DNA of 64,000 nt from Allostreptomyces psammosilenae (GTDB taxonomy: Bacteria > Actinomycetota > Actinomycetes > Streptomycetales > Streptomycetaceae): positions 506,001-570,000 of the forward strand of contig NZ_JACBZD010000002.1 of NCBI RefSeq assembly GCF_013407765.1. The letters are read 5' to 3'. Under the pieces are notes generated by a model. That model had not been told where the DNA came from, made no database searches, and saw nothing but the letters and a program-made list of their open reading frames with translations. Of this stretch, positions 24,837 through 33,905 are shown in pieces; the first letter of the stretch is position 1; each line of letters opens with the position of its first letter. Made by a program: the position numbers and the translations under genes.

Positions 24837-26017
24837 CACGTCCCTCCACTGAGGGAACGGACCGCCCCGGCTTTCCGCTGGGGCGGTTCCTCCTCGACAA
24901 CGGCTGCCTGACCCGTGACTGGGCCGGCTCCTTCGAGGCCGTGCCCCGCTCGCTCTTCCTGCCCGATTTGATGTGGGCCCACGACATGGCCACCGGCCGG
25001 AGCACCGCCCTGAACCGGTATGAGGAGCCCGCCGCGTGGCGGCGGGCGGCGCTGGCCAACGTGCCGATCGTCACCCAGTGGGACGACGGCGAGCACACCG
25101 GCACCGCCCCCGGCTCCGTGCCGACGAGTTCGGCCAGCATGCCCTCCGTCGTCGCGTCGATGCTGCGCGACCTCGACGTGAAGCCCGGCATGCGGGTGCT
25201 GGAGGTCGGCACCGGCACCGGTTGGAACGCCGGGCTCCTCGCCCACCGCCTCGGCGGCGACCACGTAGTCAGTGTGGAGGTGGACGCCGCCGTCGCCGCC
25301 CGGGCCCGTGCCGCCCTCGACCGGGCCGGACTGCACCCGGAGGTCGTCGTGGCCGACGGCCGCGAGGGCTGGCCGCCGGGGGCGCCGTACGACCGGCTGA
25401 TCGCCACCTGCGGGATCCGCGAGGTACCCGCCCCCTGGCTGGAGCAGGTCCGGCCGGGTGGGCTGATCCTCGCGCCCTGGGGCACCCACTACGCCAACCA
25501 GGACGCCGTGCTGCGGCTCACCGTGGCGGCGGACGGAACGGCGTCGGGACGCTTCACCGAACTGGTGGAGTTCATGAAGCTCCGTGCCCACCGGCTCCAG
25601 TGGCCGCGTCACGCTGAGTACGCGCCGGAGTTCCCCGGGGGCGCCGACATCTCCCTGGCCACCACGCTGGAACTGGACGACCTCGGCGGCACCTTCGACG
25701 CCGCCACCTTCGTCACCGGCCTGGCCGTTTCGGACTGCGCCCACCTGGTTCACCGGCAGAACGAGGAGACCACCACCGCCTGGTTCTACGGCCTCACCGA
25801 TCGCTCCTGGGCGGCCGTGGTGTTCCGGGGGAAGGAGCCGGCGATCGTGTACCAGTCCGGTGCCCGGCGCCTGGCGAGCGCCGTGGAGCGGGCGATGCGG
25901 TGGTGGAACGGGCGGGGGCGGCCGGGCCTGCCGCGCTTCGGCGTGACCGTCACTCCGACCGGCCAGCAGATCCCCTGGCTGGACGAGCCCGGCAGCCCGG
26001 TGCCTCGGCAGGTATGA
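24833..26017 (+). CDS. PCMT-like SAM-dependent methyltransferase (peptide-maturase type)
   Basis: 394 residues. The N-terminal half is like protein-L-isoaspartate O-methyltransferase: a SVPTSSASMPSVVASML loop (compare ISQPxxVAxM), SAM motif I VLEVGTGTGWNAGLLA (about 122-137), and a Pro/Gly-rich post-motif. The C-terminal 150 residues are an extra domain, as in methyltransferases of lanthipeptide and graspetide clusters. No ATP-grasp, LanM or radical-SAM gene is nearby. Coupled to the 37-residue peptide upstream. Acting on that peptide, or on a protein isoaspartate, are both possible; unproven. Ends one base before the convergent glycosyltransferase stop. Confidence 0.85.
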   Translation: MTRPSTEGTDRPGFPLGRFLLDNGCLTRDWAGSFEAVPRSLFLPDLMWAHDMATGRSTALNRYEEPAAWRRAALANVPIVTQWDDGEHTGTAPGSVPTSSASMPSVVASMLRDLDVKPGMRVLEVGTGTGWNAGLLAHRLGGDHVVSVEVDAAVAARARAALDRAGLHPEVVVADGREGWPPGAPYDRLIATCGIREVPAPWLEQVRPGGLILAPWGTHYANQDAVLRLTVAADGTASGRFTELVEFMKLRAHRLQWPRHAEYAPEFPGGADISLATTLELDDLGGTFDAATFVTGLAVSDCAHLVHRQNEETTTAWFYGLTDRSWAAVVFRGKEPAIVYQSGARRLASAVERAMRWWNGRGRPGLPRFGVTVTPTGQQIPWLDEPGSPVPRQV

Positions 26018-26018
26018 C

Positions 26019-27260
26019 TCACCGGGGCTGGTGGCCCTCGCGGCCCTCTCCACTGGCCGCCTCCAGCAGGAGCTTGGCGGCGACCGTCGCGCCGTCGGTG
26101 CGGGTCACTTCGGCTACGGCCTGCGCTCGGGCGCGGGTCTCCGGCTTCAGAACCGTGCCGAGCGCGGCGGACAGGGACTCGAACGTGGGGACCGGCCCGT
26201 CGTGGGCCACGCCGATGCCCAGGTCGGCCACCCGGCCCGCCCAGTACGGCTGGTCCGCCGCCTGGGGCACCACCACCTGGGGCGCGCCGGCACGGGTGGC
26301 CGTCGTCGTGGTGCCCGCGCCGCCGTGGTGGACGACGGCGGCCACCCGGCCGAACAGCGCCTGGTGGTTCACCTCGCCGACGACGAAGCAGTCGTCCCGC
26401 CCGTCCAGCGGGGCCAGCTCGGCCCAGCCCCGCGCCACCACCACCCGGCGGCCCTGCGCGCGGACCGCCGCGACGGCCACCTGGGCGGCGTCCGCCGAAG
26501 CGTGCATCGGCATGCTGCCGAAGCCCACGTACACCGGCGGCGCGCCGGCGTCCAGGAACGCCGCCAGATCCTCCGGCAGCGGGCGTTCGTCCGGCGGGAA
26601 CCAGGCGCCGGTCTGCACGACGTCGAGGTCCGGCGTCGCCCGCCACGGGTCCAGGACCGGGTCCGTCGCCAGCCACGGCCGGTCGCCGACGGCGTAGGCG
26701 CGGACGTCGTCCACCGGGGGCAGGCCGTTCGCCACCCGGTTGGAGTTGAGCGCCTCGCCGAACAGCGCGTTGACGGTGCGCGCGTTCAGCTTCCACAGCT
26801 CCCGGTTGTCGGTCACCTCCGGCGGGAACGGGTGGCCCGGATACGCCATCGGCGGGTGGTGCGGCGACGGCAGGCTGATCTGCTGGAAGGCCACGGACAC
26901 CGAGCGGATGCCCAGCTTCTCGGCCACTGACAGCGCGCCGGCCACGGTCGGCAGCATCCCGGTCGCCACCACCACGTCACACCCCTCGGCCGCCGCGGTC
27001 ACCACGTCGAACTGGGTGGCGATCAGCTCGGCCGCGTACCGGGGGAGGGACGACGGCGGCGGCGCCGCCTTGGTCAGCTCGCGTGCCGACGGGCCGACCG
27101 GCACCAGCGGCACGCCGACACCGGCCAGCCGCCGCGCGAAGTCCTCGTCCGGTGGCGCGCACACCCGCACCTCCGCACCGAGCTCCCGCAGCCGCAGCGC
27201 GAGGCCCACCAGCGGTTCGACATCCCCGCGCGACCCATACGTCGACACCAGCACACGCAC
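26019..27260 (-). CDS. GT1-family (GtfA/macrolide-type) glycosyltransferase
   Basis: 413 residues from GTG 27260. N-terminal VRVLVSTYGSRGDVEPLVGLAL (acceptor Rossmann domain) and C-terminal nucleotide-sugar site VVHHGGAGTTTTATRAGAPQ then DQPYWAGRV, the classic GT-B signature. These enzymes glycosylate antibiotics, sterols or glycopeptides. The GTG is chosen because the family begins at this point (MRVLVSTYGSRGD-like) and GGAG lies upstream; an ATG 18 codons earlier adds an unlikely Pro-rich head. Isolated gene, without sugar-biosynthesis neighbours, so the acceptor is unknown; macrolide inactivation is one possibility. Confidence 0.9.
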   Translation of the reverse strand: MRVLVSTYGSRGDVEPLVGLALRLRELGAEVRVCAPPDEDFARRLAGVGVPLVPVGPSARELTKAAPPPSSLPRYAAELIATQFDVVTAAAEGCDVVVATGMLPTVAGALSVAEKLGIRSVSVAFQQISLPSPHHPPMAYPGHPFPPEVTDNRELWKLNARTVNALFGEALNSNRVANGLPPVDDVRAYAVGDRPWLATDPVLDPWRATPDLDVVQTGAWFPPDERPLPEDLAAFLDAGAPPVYVGFGSMPMHASADAAQVAVAAVRAQGRRVVVARGWAELAPLDGRDDCFVVGEVNHQALFGRVAAVVHHGGAGTTTTATRAGAPQVVVPQAADQPYWAGRVADLGIGVAHDGPVPTFESLSAALGTVLKPETRARAQAVAEVTRTDGATVAAKLLLEAASGEGREGHQPR

Positions 27261-27411
27261 TTCGGGACTCCGATCTCCGCAGGTTTCCGGGCTCGGCGGG
27301 CGATTCTGCGGCATGACCGGGGTCTTGCCACAAGCCCCCCGGTGCGCTATACGTTGAGCGTGGCGAGGAGCGGTGATCTCCTTGCCTTCTGTTTTTCCTC
27401 GGGGAGTCGGC

Positions 27412-28323
27412 TCACGGCCTGTGGAGGCTGCCGCCGCCGAGGGCGAATTCGCCGCCGTGTTCGTCGGTCCCGGTCATGACGGAGGCCTGGCGCACGCCGT
27501 CCGTGGCGATGGTCCAGGACCTCAGCGTGATGGCGCCGGACTCGGAGCGGGTGCAGGTCTGGATCGGGGGATCCAGCTTGGCGGTGTTCCCGCGGGCCAC
27601 CAGTGACCACGTGCAGCCGTCCCCCGTCCGGGCGGTGATCCGGTGGCCGTAGTCCCGGCTGATCGTCAGCTCGCCCTGCTCCGCCGAGCGCTCCACGGTC
27701 CGCGTGCCGTCGGGCGCGGTGCGGACGGTGGTGCGGACGTTCACCCCTTCCTCCAGGTCGGCCGGGTCGTGGGCCCAGCTGCCGGTGAACTTCGCCGCGG
27801 CCCGCGGGTCGTACTCGTCGGCCCGGGTGCGGGTTCCGTCCCGCAGCACGAAGGAGTAGTCCCCCTGCGGGTGGTGGCTGGTGGCGACGATGGTCTCCCG
27901 CTCGCGCGCTCCCCCCACCGTGACGGTCCACTGGTGGATGGTGTACGAGACACCCGCGGTGGGGTTGTGGCAGAGCTGGTTCGAGGGGTGCAGTTCGAGC
28001 GAGTCGGGGGTGACCCGGAACCTCCAGGTGCACCCGACGTCCGTGCGGCCGACGACCGTGCGGGCGTCCTCCGCGGTGAACACGACGTCGCCGACCTGCG
28101 GCACCCGGCTCCGGCCGGGCAGGTCGGACGTCGCGATGTTGGCCATGGTGGCGCGGTCCGGCAGGTCGTAGTTCCACCTGCCGAGGTACTGCTCGACGGC
28201 GGCGGGGGCGTCGCCCCGCGCTTCCGCCTGGCTCGGCCAGGGCGCGCCGATGGCCGTCACGGCCAGTAGCAGCAGTAACAGGCCGCCGACACGCCACGTG
28301 GTCGCGGGTTTGGGATAGTGCAT
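27412..28323 (-). CDS. Secreted protein with two tandem Cys-containing repeats
   Basis: 303 residues. Signal peptide: basic MHYPKPATTWR, hydrophobic VGGLLLLLLAVTAIGA, likely cut after QAEA. The mature protein has two similar halves: LGRWNYDLPD...GCTWRFRVTPDSLELHP..LC and FTGSWAHDPAD...GCTWSLVARGNTAKLDPP..TC, each followed by a W-T-V/I strand motif (HQWTVTV, RSWTIATD). The two Cys of each repeat suggest one disulfide per domain. ATG 28323 has GGGAGG six bases upstream; an upstream in-frame ATG at 28464 overlaps the MarR start and is rejected. Family not recognised. Divergent MarR gene probably regulates it. Confidence 0.75.
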   Translation of the reverse strand: MHYPKPATTWRVGGLLLLLLAVTAIGAPWPSQAEARGDAPAAVEQYLGRWNYDLPDRATMANIATSDLPGRSRVPQVGDVVFTAEDARTVVGRTDVGCTWRFRVTPDSLELHPSNQLCHNPTAGVSYTIHQWTVTVGGARERETIVATSHHPQGDYSFVLRDGTRTRADEYDPRAAAKFTGSWAHDPADLEEGVNVRTTVRTAPDGTRTVERSAEQGELTISRDYGHRITARTGDGCTWSLVARGNTAKLDPPIQTCTRSESGAITLRSWTIATDGVRQASVMTGTDEHGGEFALGGGSLHRP

Positions 28324-28417
28324 TCGGTCCTCCCGAGGTACAGGGCTCTTCGGGCCGGGCCGGCCGCGGCGTTCGGAGGCACGCCGGGGCGCGGCACGCC
28401 GGGGCGCCCGCAAATAG

Positions 28418-28430
28418 CTAGATTTTCTAG
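28418..28430. promoter_or_regulatory. Candidate MarR operator
   Basis: CTAGA-TTT-TCTAG, a perfect 5-bp inverted repeat in an unusually AT-rich patch between the divergent secreted-protein and MarR genes, 28 bases before the MarR start. Confidence 0.5.
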
Positions 28431-28457
28431 AGATCAGATTGTCGAGGTAAGTGCGGA

Positions 28458-28925
28458 GTGTCAAGCGAACAGGCGCGGCTCGTCAGGGAGATCTCGGAAC
28501 GGCTCAGAAGCACCACCCAGCGCGCCATGCGGATGAACGCCACCGCGGCCGGCGTGATCGGCGTCAACCCCACCGACCTGCAGTGCATCCAGCTGCTCCA
28601 GCACGGCCCGCTCACCGCCGGCGAACTCGCGCGCCGGACCGGGCTGACCACCGCGTCCATGACCACCGTCATCGACCGCCTGGAACGGGCCGGGTTCGTG
28701 GCCCGCACCCGGGACGCCGCGGACCGCCGCCGCGTCCTGGTCGAGCTCGACGCCGAGCGGGCCGGCTCGGACGTCGCGCCGGTGTTCCTCCCGGTCGTCC
28801 AGGCCTGGCGGGAGCTGATGGCCGACTACGACGCCCGCGACCTCCAGCTCATCGCCACCTTCCTCGGCCGGGTCGAGCAGGCCATCGAGGACGCCATCGA
28901 GTCGTACCGCGAGGACCGGGAGTAG
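28458..28925 (+). CDS. MarR family transcriptional regulator
   Basis: 155 residues, dimeric winged-helix. Recognition region: LTAGELARRTGLTTASMTTVIDRLERAGFVARTRDAADRRRVLVEL spans about residues 52-97, with the DRR wing motif typical of MarR. Helices on both sides form the dimer interface. GTG start; only a weak GAGG lies upstream at ten bases. Divergent from the secreted two-repeat protein, with a candidate operator between. Ligand unknown. Confidence 0.9.
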   Translation: MSSEQARLVREISERLRSTTQRAMRMNATAAGVIGVNPTDLQCIQLLQHGPLTAGELARRTGLTTASMTTVIDRLERAGFVARTRDAADRRRVLVELDAERAGSDVAPVFLPVVQAWRELMADYDARDLQLIATFLGRVEQAIEDAIESYREDRE

Positions 28926-29056
28926 GCGGGCGGTCCGCGACGCCAGGGGGCGGGATCACGCCAATCGATCGGGGGTTTCGTAACTTCTGTACACGGCTGG
29001 GCGAGGCAGCCACAATGCCAGGATGGGTGGGGTGGCGTCACGCGCGGGGGGTCGCG

Positions 29057-30004
29057 ATGGGTGAGCCGTGGGGCCTGACGGGGGCCGATTTCCTGACGTT
29101 GTACAGCGGGCTGCTGATCATCTGTGTGACGGGTGTGATGGCCCGTCGGCGTCGCGTCCTGGAGCACTACCAGCTGACCTCCGGGCCGCAACGCCAGCTC
29201 GACGTGTACGAGCTGGCGTACCTCGCCGGCGGGCCCGCCCGGGTCGTGGACACGGCCGCCTCCGCGCTGGTCGCGGAGGGGCGGTTACGCGCCCGGCGGG
29301 ACGGCCGGCTGGCCAGGGTCAGCGGCGCCGGCGGCGGGTACGGGCACGACGTCGAGCGCCTGGTGCACGACAACCTGCTGCCGCACACCGCCACCTCCCT
29401 CCAGCGCGTCCGGGAGCGGGCCGTGGCGGACCCGCGGATGGTCGCCATCCGTGACCGGCTGCGCCGGGACGGACTGCTCGTCACCGAACACCAGATCACC
29501 CAGGTGCGCCGGCCGGTGCTGGCCCTCGGCATCCCGCTGACCCTCGGCATCGTCCGGCTGGTCAACGCCGCCCGGCTCGGCTACCCGGTCACCCAGCTCG
29601 CCGTGGTGCTCTCCCTCACCGTCCTGCTCGCCGCCCTGCTGTGGTGGCCGCCGCACTACACCGAGCACGGGCGTGACCTGCTGCGACGGCTGCGCGAGGC
29701 GGGCCCGGCGGAGCGGGCGCCGCGGGCCGTGGCCTTACCCGGGGGCGGTGGCCCGGGCGGTGGCCGCAGCGGTGGCCCGGGCGGTGCGGCGGGCGTGGGC
29801 CCGGGGTTCGAGGTCGCGGCGGTGGCGCTGTTCGGGGCCGCCGCCATCACGGAGGCCGGCCTGCGCGGCGCGCTCTTCCCGGCCGGCCGGAAGCCGGACA
29901 CGGGGGGTGACGGCGGCGGGAACGGCTCGGGCGCCGACGGCGTCTGTGGGGGTGACGGCGGCTGCGGCGGGGCCTGCGGCGGCTGCGGCGGCTGCGGCGG
30001 CTGA
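29057..30004 (+). CDS. TIGR04222 membrane protein with Gly/Cys-rich tail (first)
   Basis: 315 residues. An N-terminal hydrophobic segment (FLTLYSGLLIICVTGVMA), a soluble domain with YELAYLAGGPARVVDTA and the VERLVHDNLL region, then two more membrane segments (PVLALGIPLTLGIVRLVN and LAVVLSLTVLLAALLWW). After a conserved block (VALFGAAAITEAGLRGALFP) comes a low-complexity tail ending CGGACGGCGGCGG, with five cysteines in 20 residues. TIGR04222 proteins are known for such tails and for lying beside DUF692 genes. GGGGGG lies five bases before the ATG. Probably the substrate or scaffold modified by the DUF692 enzyme three genes on (inference). Confidence 0.88.
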   Translation: MGEPWGLTGADFLTLYSGLLIICVTGVMARRRRVLEHYQLTSGPQRQLDVYELAYLAGGPARVVDTAASALVAEGRLRARRDGRLARVSGAGGGYGHDVERLVHDNLLPHTATSLQRVRERAVADPRMVAIRDRLRRDGLLVTEHQITQVRRPVLALGIPLTLGIVRLVNAARLGYPVTQLAVVLSLTVLLAALLWWPPHYTEHGRDLLRRLREAGPAERAPRAVALPGGGGPGGGRSGGPGGAAGVGPGFEVAAVALFGAAAITEAGLRGALFPAGRKPDTGGDGGGNGSGADGVCGGDGGCGGACGGCGGCGG

Positions 30005-30027
30005 GACGCGGGGACGGGGGAGACATC

Positions 30028-30894
30028 GTGAACGACGAACCGTGGGGCATCTCCGGCCCCACCTTCCTGCTGCTGTACATCGCCCTGTACGCCGCCTGCC
30101 TGGTGGCGGTCGTGCTGCTCCGGCGCCGGGCGCTCGCCGGCGACGGATCGGCCTCCGGCGCGGCGCGGACGCGTCGGGACCGCGACCCGTACCAGGTCGC
30201 CTACCTCTGCGGTGGGCCGGAACGGGTGGTCGCCACGGCGGCGGCCTCGCTGGTCGCCCAACAGCGGGTGCGGGCCGCGCGCGGCGGCAGGCTCACCGCC
30301 GTCAAGGGCGCGTCCTCCCCCTCACACGAGGTGGAACGGCTGCTGAGGGAGAGCCTCAGCGAACACCAGGAGACCCCGCTGCGGATGGTCCGCCTGGAGT
30401 TCCGCGGCCACCCCAGGATCCGGGCCATCCGGGACGACCTCGTCTCCGACGGGCTGATCCCCACGGACCACCAGGTCGCCCAGGCCCGACGGGCGGCGCT
30501 GCTGCTGCTCGTCCCGCTGGTCGTCGGCATCGCGCGCCTGGTGAACGGGATCCGCCTGGACCGCCCGGTCGGCTTCCTGATCGCCCTGCTCGTCCTCAGC
30601 CTGGTCGTCGGCGCCCTGCTGTGGCACGTGCCGCCGCTCAGCCGGCAGGGGTACGCCGAGCTTCGACGGCTGCGGCAGGCCACCCCGCTGCGCCGCGGAC
30701 AGTCGGGTTCGGACGTCGACCTCGCCATGGTGGCCGTCTGGGGTGGCCTCGCGATCAGCGACACCGCCCTGCGCGGCGCGCTCTTCCCCAGCTCCTCCAG
30801 CGGTGGTGGCGGTGACGGTGGTGGCGGTGGTGGCGGCGGCGGTGACGGCGGTGGCGGAGGCGGCTGCGGCGGCGGAGGCGGGTGCGGCGGATGA
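30028..30894 (+). CDS. TIGR04222 membrane protein with Gly/Cys-rich tail (second)
   Basis: 288 residues, GTG start, clear paralogue of the preceding gene ([67 protein letters not shown]). The architecture is the same: one N-terminal and two central membrane segments, then a Gly-rich tail of about 40 residues ending CGGGGGCGG. The tail has only two Cys, against five in the first copy. The stop overlaps the DUF692 start (ATGA), so it is directly coupled to the modifying enzyme. Confidence 0.88.
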   Translation: MNDEPWGISGPTFLLLYIALYAACLVAVVLLRRRALAGDGSASGAARTRRDRDPYQVAYLCGGPERVVATAAASLVAQQRVRAARGGRLTAVKGASSPSHEVERLLRESLSEHQETPLRMVRLEFRGHPRIRAIRDDLVSDGLIPTDHQVAQARRAALLLLVPLVVGIARLVNGIRLDRPVGFLIALLVLSLVVGALLWHVPPLSRQGYAELRRLRQATPLRRGQSGSDVDLAMVAVWGGLAISDTALRGALFPSSSSGGGGDGGGGGGGGGDGGGGGGCGGGGGCGG

Positions 30895-31766
30895 CGCCCC
30901 GACTCGGCGTCGGAATCGGCTGGCGGCCGGAGATCGACCTGACCGTGGAGCGGCTGCCCGGGGTGGACTTCGTCGAGGTCGTCGCGGAGAACGTCCGCCC
31001 CGAGCGGCTGCCCGACTCGCTCGTCGAACTCCGCGCACGCGGCCTGCCCGTCGTCCCGCACGGCGTGACCCTCTCGCTCGGCGGGGCGGAGCGGCCCGAT
31101 CCGGCGCGACTCGACCGCCTGGCGCGCACCGCCGCCGCGCTGGACGCCCCGCTGGTCAGCGAGCACCTGGCGTTCGTCCGCGCCGGCGACCTGGAGGCCG
31201 GCCACCTGCTGCCGCTCCCACGCACCCGCGAGGCGCTGGCGGTGGTGGCGGAGAACGTCCGGATCGCGCAGGACGCGCTGCCGGTGCCGCTCGCCCTGGA
31301 GAACGTCGCCGCCCTGCTCAGCTGGCCCCAGGACGAGCTGACCGAGGCGCAGTTCCTGGGCGAACTGGTCGAGCGCACCGGCGTGCTGCTGCTGATCGAC
31401 GTCGCCAACCTCTACACCAACCAGGTCAACGTGGGCCTCGACCCGGTCACCGTCCTCGACGCCGTCCCGCCGGACCACCTCGCCTACGTGCACGTCGCCG
31501 GCGGCGTCATGCGCGACGGCGTCTGGCACGACACCCACGCCCACCCGGTGCCGGCGCCGGTGCTGGACCTGCTCGCCGCGCTGTGCGAACGCGTCCCACC
31601 GCCCGGGGTCCTGCTGGAGCGTGACGACAACTACCCCTCCGACGCCGACCTCGCCGCCGAACTGGCCGCCATCCGGGCCGTGATCCAGCCGGGGCACGAC
31701 CCGGGGCCCGCCACGCGGCCCGAGCCGGGGCCCGCGGCGGACGGCGGCGCCGCCCGTGACGACTGA
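30891..31766 (+). CDS. DUF692 multinuclear non-heme iron-dependent oxidase (MNIO)
   Basis: 291 residues with a TIM-barrel DUF692 fold related to MbnB (methanobactin) and TglH. Metal-ligand motifs: [59 protein letters not shown] and LLERDDNYP. Such enzymes modify cysteines (oxazolone/thioamide, Cys excision) or Asp/Asn in precursor peptides. ATG 30891 overlaps the TIGR04222 stop; a GTG three codons earlier is possible. Cys-rich tails encoded immediately upstream are the obvious candidate substrates; the small next gene is probably the required partner. Confidence 0.92.
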   Translation: MTPRLGVGIGWRPEIDLTVERLPGVDFVEVVAENVRPERLPDSLVELRARGLPVVPHGVTLSLGGAERPDPARLDRLARTAAALDAPLVSEHLAFVRAGDLEAGHLLPLPRTREALAVVAENVRIAQDALPVPLALENVAALLSWPQDELTEAQFLGELVERTGVLLLIDVANLYTNQVNVGLDPVTVLDAVPPDHLAYVHVAGGVMRDGVWHDTHAHPVPAPVLDLLAALCERVPPPGVLLERDDNYPSDADLAAELAAIRAVIQPGHDPGPATRPEPGPAADGGAARDD

Positions 31767-32151
31767 CCAGCCGCCGGCCGGCGGGGAGCGGCCGGACGAC
31801 GGCGCCCGGGGCCGCCTCGCCGCCGCCCAGGCGGAACTGCTGGCCGCGCTGGTCGCCGGCGGCCCCGCCCCCGCCGGCTTCGACCCGGCCCGCCTGCGGA
31901 CCCAGGCCGCCGCGCTGGCCGCCAAGCGCCGCCGGGTGGCGCGGCGGGTCTGGCCGGAACTGGCCCACGCCCTCGGCGACCGCTTCGACCCGCTCTTCGA
32001 CGACTACGCCGCCCGCCATCCCCGCCCCGCCGAGGGCGCACGGGCCGACGTCCGCGCCTTCGCCGCCGACCTGCGCGCCCGCGGCCTCCTCCCAGCCGGC
32101 CTCGTCCCCTCCCCGCTGCGCCGCCTGCTGCGCCGGATCACCCGCCGCTGA
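31756..32151 (+). CDS. Small DUF692-partner protein (HvfC/SCO6045-like)
   Basis: 131 residues, GTG start inside the end of the DUF692 gene (11-base overlap). After an acidic, disordered head there is a helical domain: [27 protein letters not shown] then [26 protein letters not shown]. This pattern (Arg-rich helix, P-x-L-x-x-x-LG, HPRP) recalls the DUF2063/HvfC partner of DUF692 enzymes, and the small protein beside SCO6044 in S. coelicolor. Likely binds substrate and delivers it to the MNIO enzyme (inference). Ends in a basic tail ([10 protein letters not shown]). Confidence 0.78.
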   Translation: MTTDQPPAGGERPDDGARGRLAAAQAELLAALVAGGPAPAGFDPARLRTQAAALAAKRRRVARRVWPELAHALGDRFDPLFDDYAARHPRPAEGARADVRAFAADLRARGLLPAGLVPSPLRRLLRRITRR

Positions 32152-32162
32152 CCGCCCCCGCC

Positions 32163-32203
32163 GCTGGGACCCGGCTGCTGGGACCCGGCTGCTGGGACCC
32201 GGC
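32163..32203 (+). repeat. Three tandem 15-bp units
   Basis: GCTGGGACCCGGCTG repeats without break in the gap between the partner gene and the convergent FG-GAP gene; the third copy is partial. It may also act in termination, though no simple stem is clear. Confidence 0.7.
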
Positions 32204-32228
32204 CGGGCGGCGGATGGCCTGCGGGCGC

Positions 32229-33905
32229 TCAGTACAGGCCGACGTCGGGGGAGGAGGACGTGGTGCTGTCGCGCCACAGGCTGCCCCGGCGGTCGGCGAA
32301 GTAGACCCGCATCAACTCGTTGTCGCTGGCCAGCAGATCGGCGTAGCCGTCGCCGTTGATGTCCCCCGGGGAGACGAGGTCCCGGAAGGCGGACCAGCCG
32401 CCGCCGAGCCGCACCCGGGTCTGGAACGGCGCGCTCGCGCTGCCGGTGCCCCTGTAGAGGTAGAGGTCGCCGGCGGGCGTGCGGGCGAGCAGGTCGGCGC
32501 GGCCGTCACCGGTGATGTCCCCGCCGCCCAGCAGGCGGTTGTACGCCTGCCAGCCGGGGCCGATAAGCCGGCGCGTCGCGAAGCCGGCGCCGCTGCCGTT
32601 GCCCGCGTACAGGTACAGCTCCCCGGCGGGGGTCCGGGCGACCAGGTCGCCCTTGCCGTCGCCGGTGAGGTCGCCCGGGCCGACGATGGCGTTGAACATG
32701 TTCCAGCCGGGGCCGATGCGCGTGCTGCCGTTGTAGAGCACACCGCTGGTGTCACGGCGGAGCAGGTCGCCGGGGGAGTGCTCGGTCAGGGCGTTGGCGT
32801 ACACCAGGGTGCCGCCGGTCGGGGTGTCGACGAGGCGGGGGGAGACGAAGGCGCCGTCGAACACCCGGTGGTGGTAGAGCTGCCCGGTCGAGGTGCGGTG
32901 GTAGTAGTCGGTGCGGCCGTGGTAGCCGTTGCCGCCGGCACCGGCGTAGGAGAAGCCGATGTGCCAGCCGGCGTCGGGGCCGCTCGTGCGGGCCAGGAAG
33001 CCGCCGGAGCCGTTGCCCCGGTGCAGGTGCAGCACCGGGTCGCGGTACTGGTTGGTGGTGCGGGCGAGCAGGTCGGCGACGCCGTCGCCGGTGTAATCGC
33101 CCACCCCGATCAGCTGGGTGTAGCCGCCCCACCCGGGGCCGTGCAGCCGCCGGAGGGCCAGTGGCGCGGTGGCGGAACCGGTGCCGTGGTAGAGGTACAG
33201 GTCGCCGGCGGGGGTGCGGGCGGCGACGTCGCCGAGGCCGTCGCGGTTGATGTCGCCGAGGCCGACGAGTTGGTCGTAGCCCTGCCAGCCGCCGCCGACC
33301 CGGACGCGCGGGGCGAACGGGTTGGTCCGGTCACCGGTCGCCACGTAGAGGTAGAGGTCCCCGCCGGGAGTCCGGGCCAGCAGGTCGGCGAGGCCGTCGC
33401 CGGTGACGTCGCCGGGCCCGAGGACCTTGTTGAACATCTGCCAGCCGATCCCCCTCCAGTAGGAGGACAGGAAGTCGTTCTCCGCCCGAGTGTCGAACAG
33501 GCGCAGCGAGCCGGTGGCGGTGAGCCCCAGGAGGTCGCTGGAGCCGTCCCCGGTGACGTCGCCGGGGGCGATGAGGTCCTTCCAGTCGGGCGGGGCGCTC
33601 TCACCGAGGACGTCCAGGCCCCACAGGTACATCTCTCCCGAGGGCAGGCTGGCCAGCACCTCCGGCATGCGGCTGCCGCTGTACGGCCGGACCGGGCGGA
33701 ACAGCACGAGGTCGGAGCGCCCGTCCCCGTTAAAGTCGTTGCGTGGCGCGACGGCGGCGGCCGTCGACGCCGCCGGGGCCGCCACGGCGGGCGGAGCCGG
33801 CACGGCGGTGGACAGCACGGCGGAGGCGACCAGGGCGGAGCAGGTCGCGAGGAGGCGCGCCGCACGACGCGCGGAGCGTGCGGGCGGACGCGTGCCGGAA
33901 GACAT
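32229..33905 (-). CDS. Secreted FG-GAP/VCBS repeat protein
   Basis: 558 residues. Signal peptide: Arg-rich start (RSARRAARLLA), hydrophobic LVASAVLSTAVPAPPAV, likely cleavage after AVA. The mature protein consists of eight calcium-binding repeats of about 55-60 residues, each with DxNGDGxxDL-type loops: DFNGDGRSDLVLF, DVTGDGSSDLLGL, DVTGDGLADLLAR, DINRDGLGDVAAR, DYTGDGVADLLAR, DLTGDGKGDLVAR, DITGDGRADLLAR and DINGDGYADLLAS. These should fold as a beta-propeller. No catalytic domain is seen, so a binding or structural extracellular role is likely. It stands alone. Confidence 0.9.
   Translation of the reverse strand: MSSGTRPPARSARRAARLLATCSALVASAVLSTAVPAPPAVAAPAASTAAAVAPRNDFNGDGRSDLVLFRPVRPYSGSRMPEVLASLPSGEMYLWGLDVLGESAPPDWKDLIAPGDVTGDGSSDLLGLTATGSLRLFDTRAENDFLSSYWRGIGWQMFNKVLGPGDVTGDGLADLLARTPGGDLYLYVATGDRTNPFAPRVRVGGGWQGYDQLVGLGDINRDGLGDVAARTPAGDLYLYHGTGSATAPLALRRLHGPGWGGYTQLIGVGDYTGDGVADLLARTTNQYRDPVLHLHRGNGSGGFLARTSGPDAGWHIGFSYAGAGGNGYHGRTDYYHRTSTGQLYHHRVFDGAFVSPRLVDTPTGGTLVYANALTEHSPGDLLRRDTSGVLYNGSTRIGPGWNMFNAIVGPGDLTGDGKGDLVARTPAGELYLYAGNGSGAGFATRRLIGPGWQAYNRLLGGGDITGDGRADLLARTPAGDLYLYRGTGSASAPFQTRVRLGGGWSAFRDLVSPGDINGDGYADLLASDNELMRVYFADRRGSLWRDSTTSSSPDVGLY

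Noticed and set aside
24833-26017. Full graspetide or lanthipeptide cluster
   Set aside because: Only a methyltransferase and a short peptide are present; no ATP-grasp ligase, LanM/LanC or protease gene in the window.
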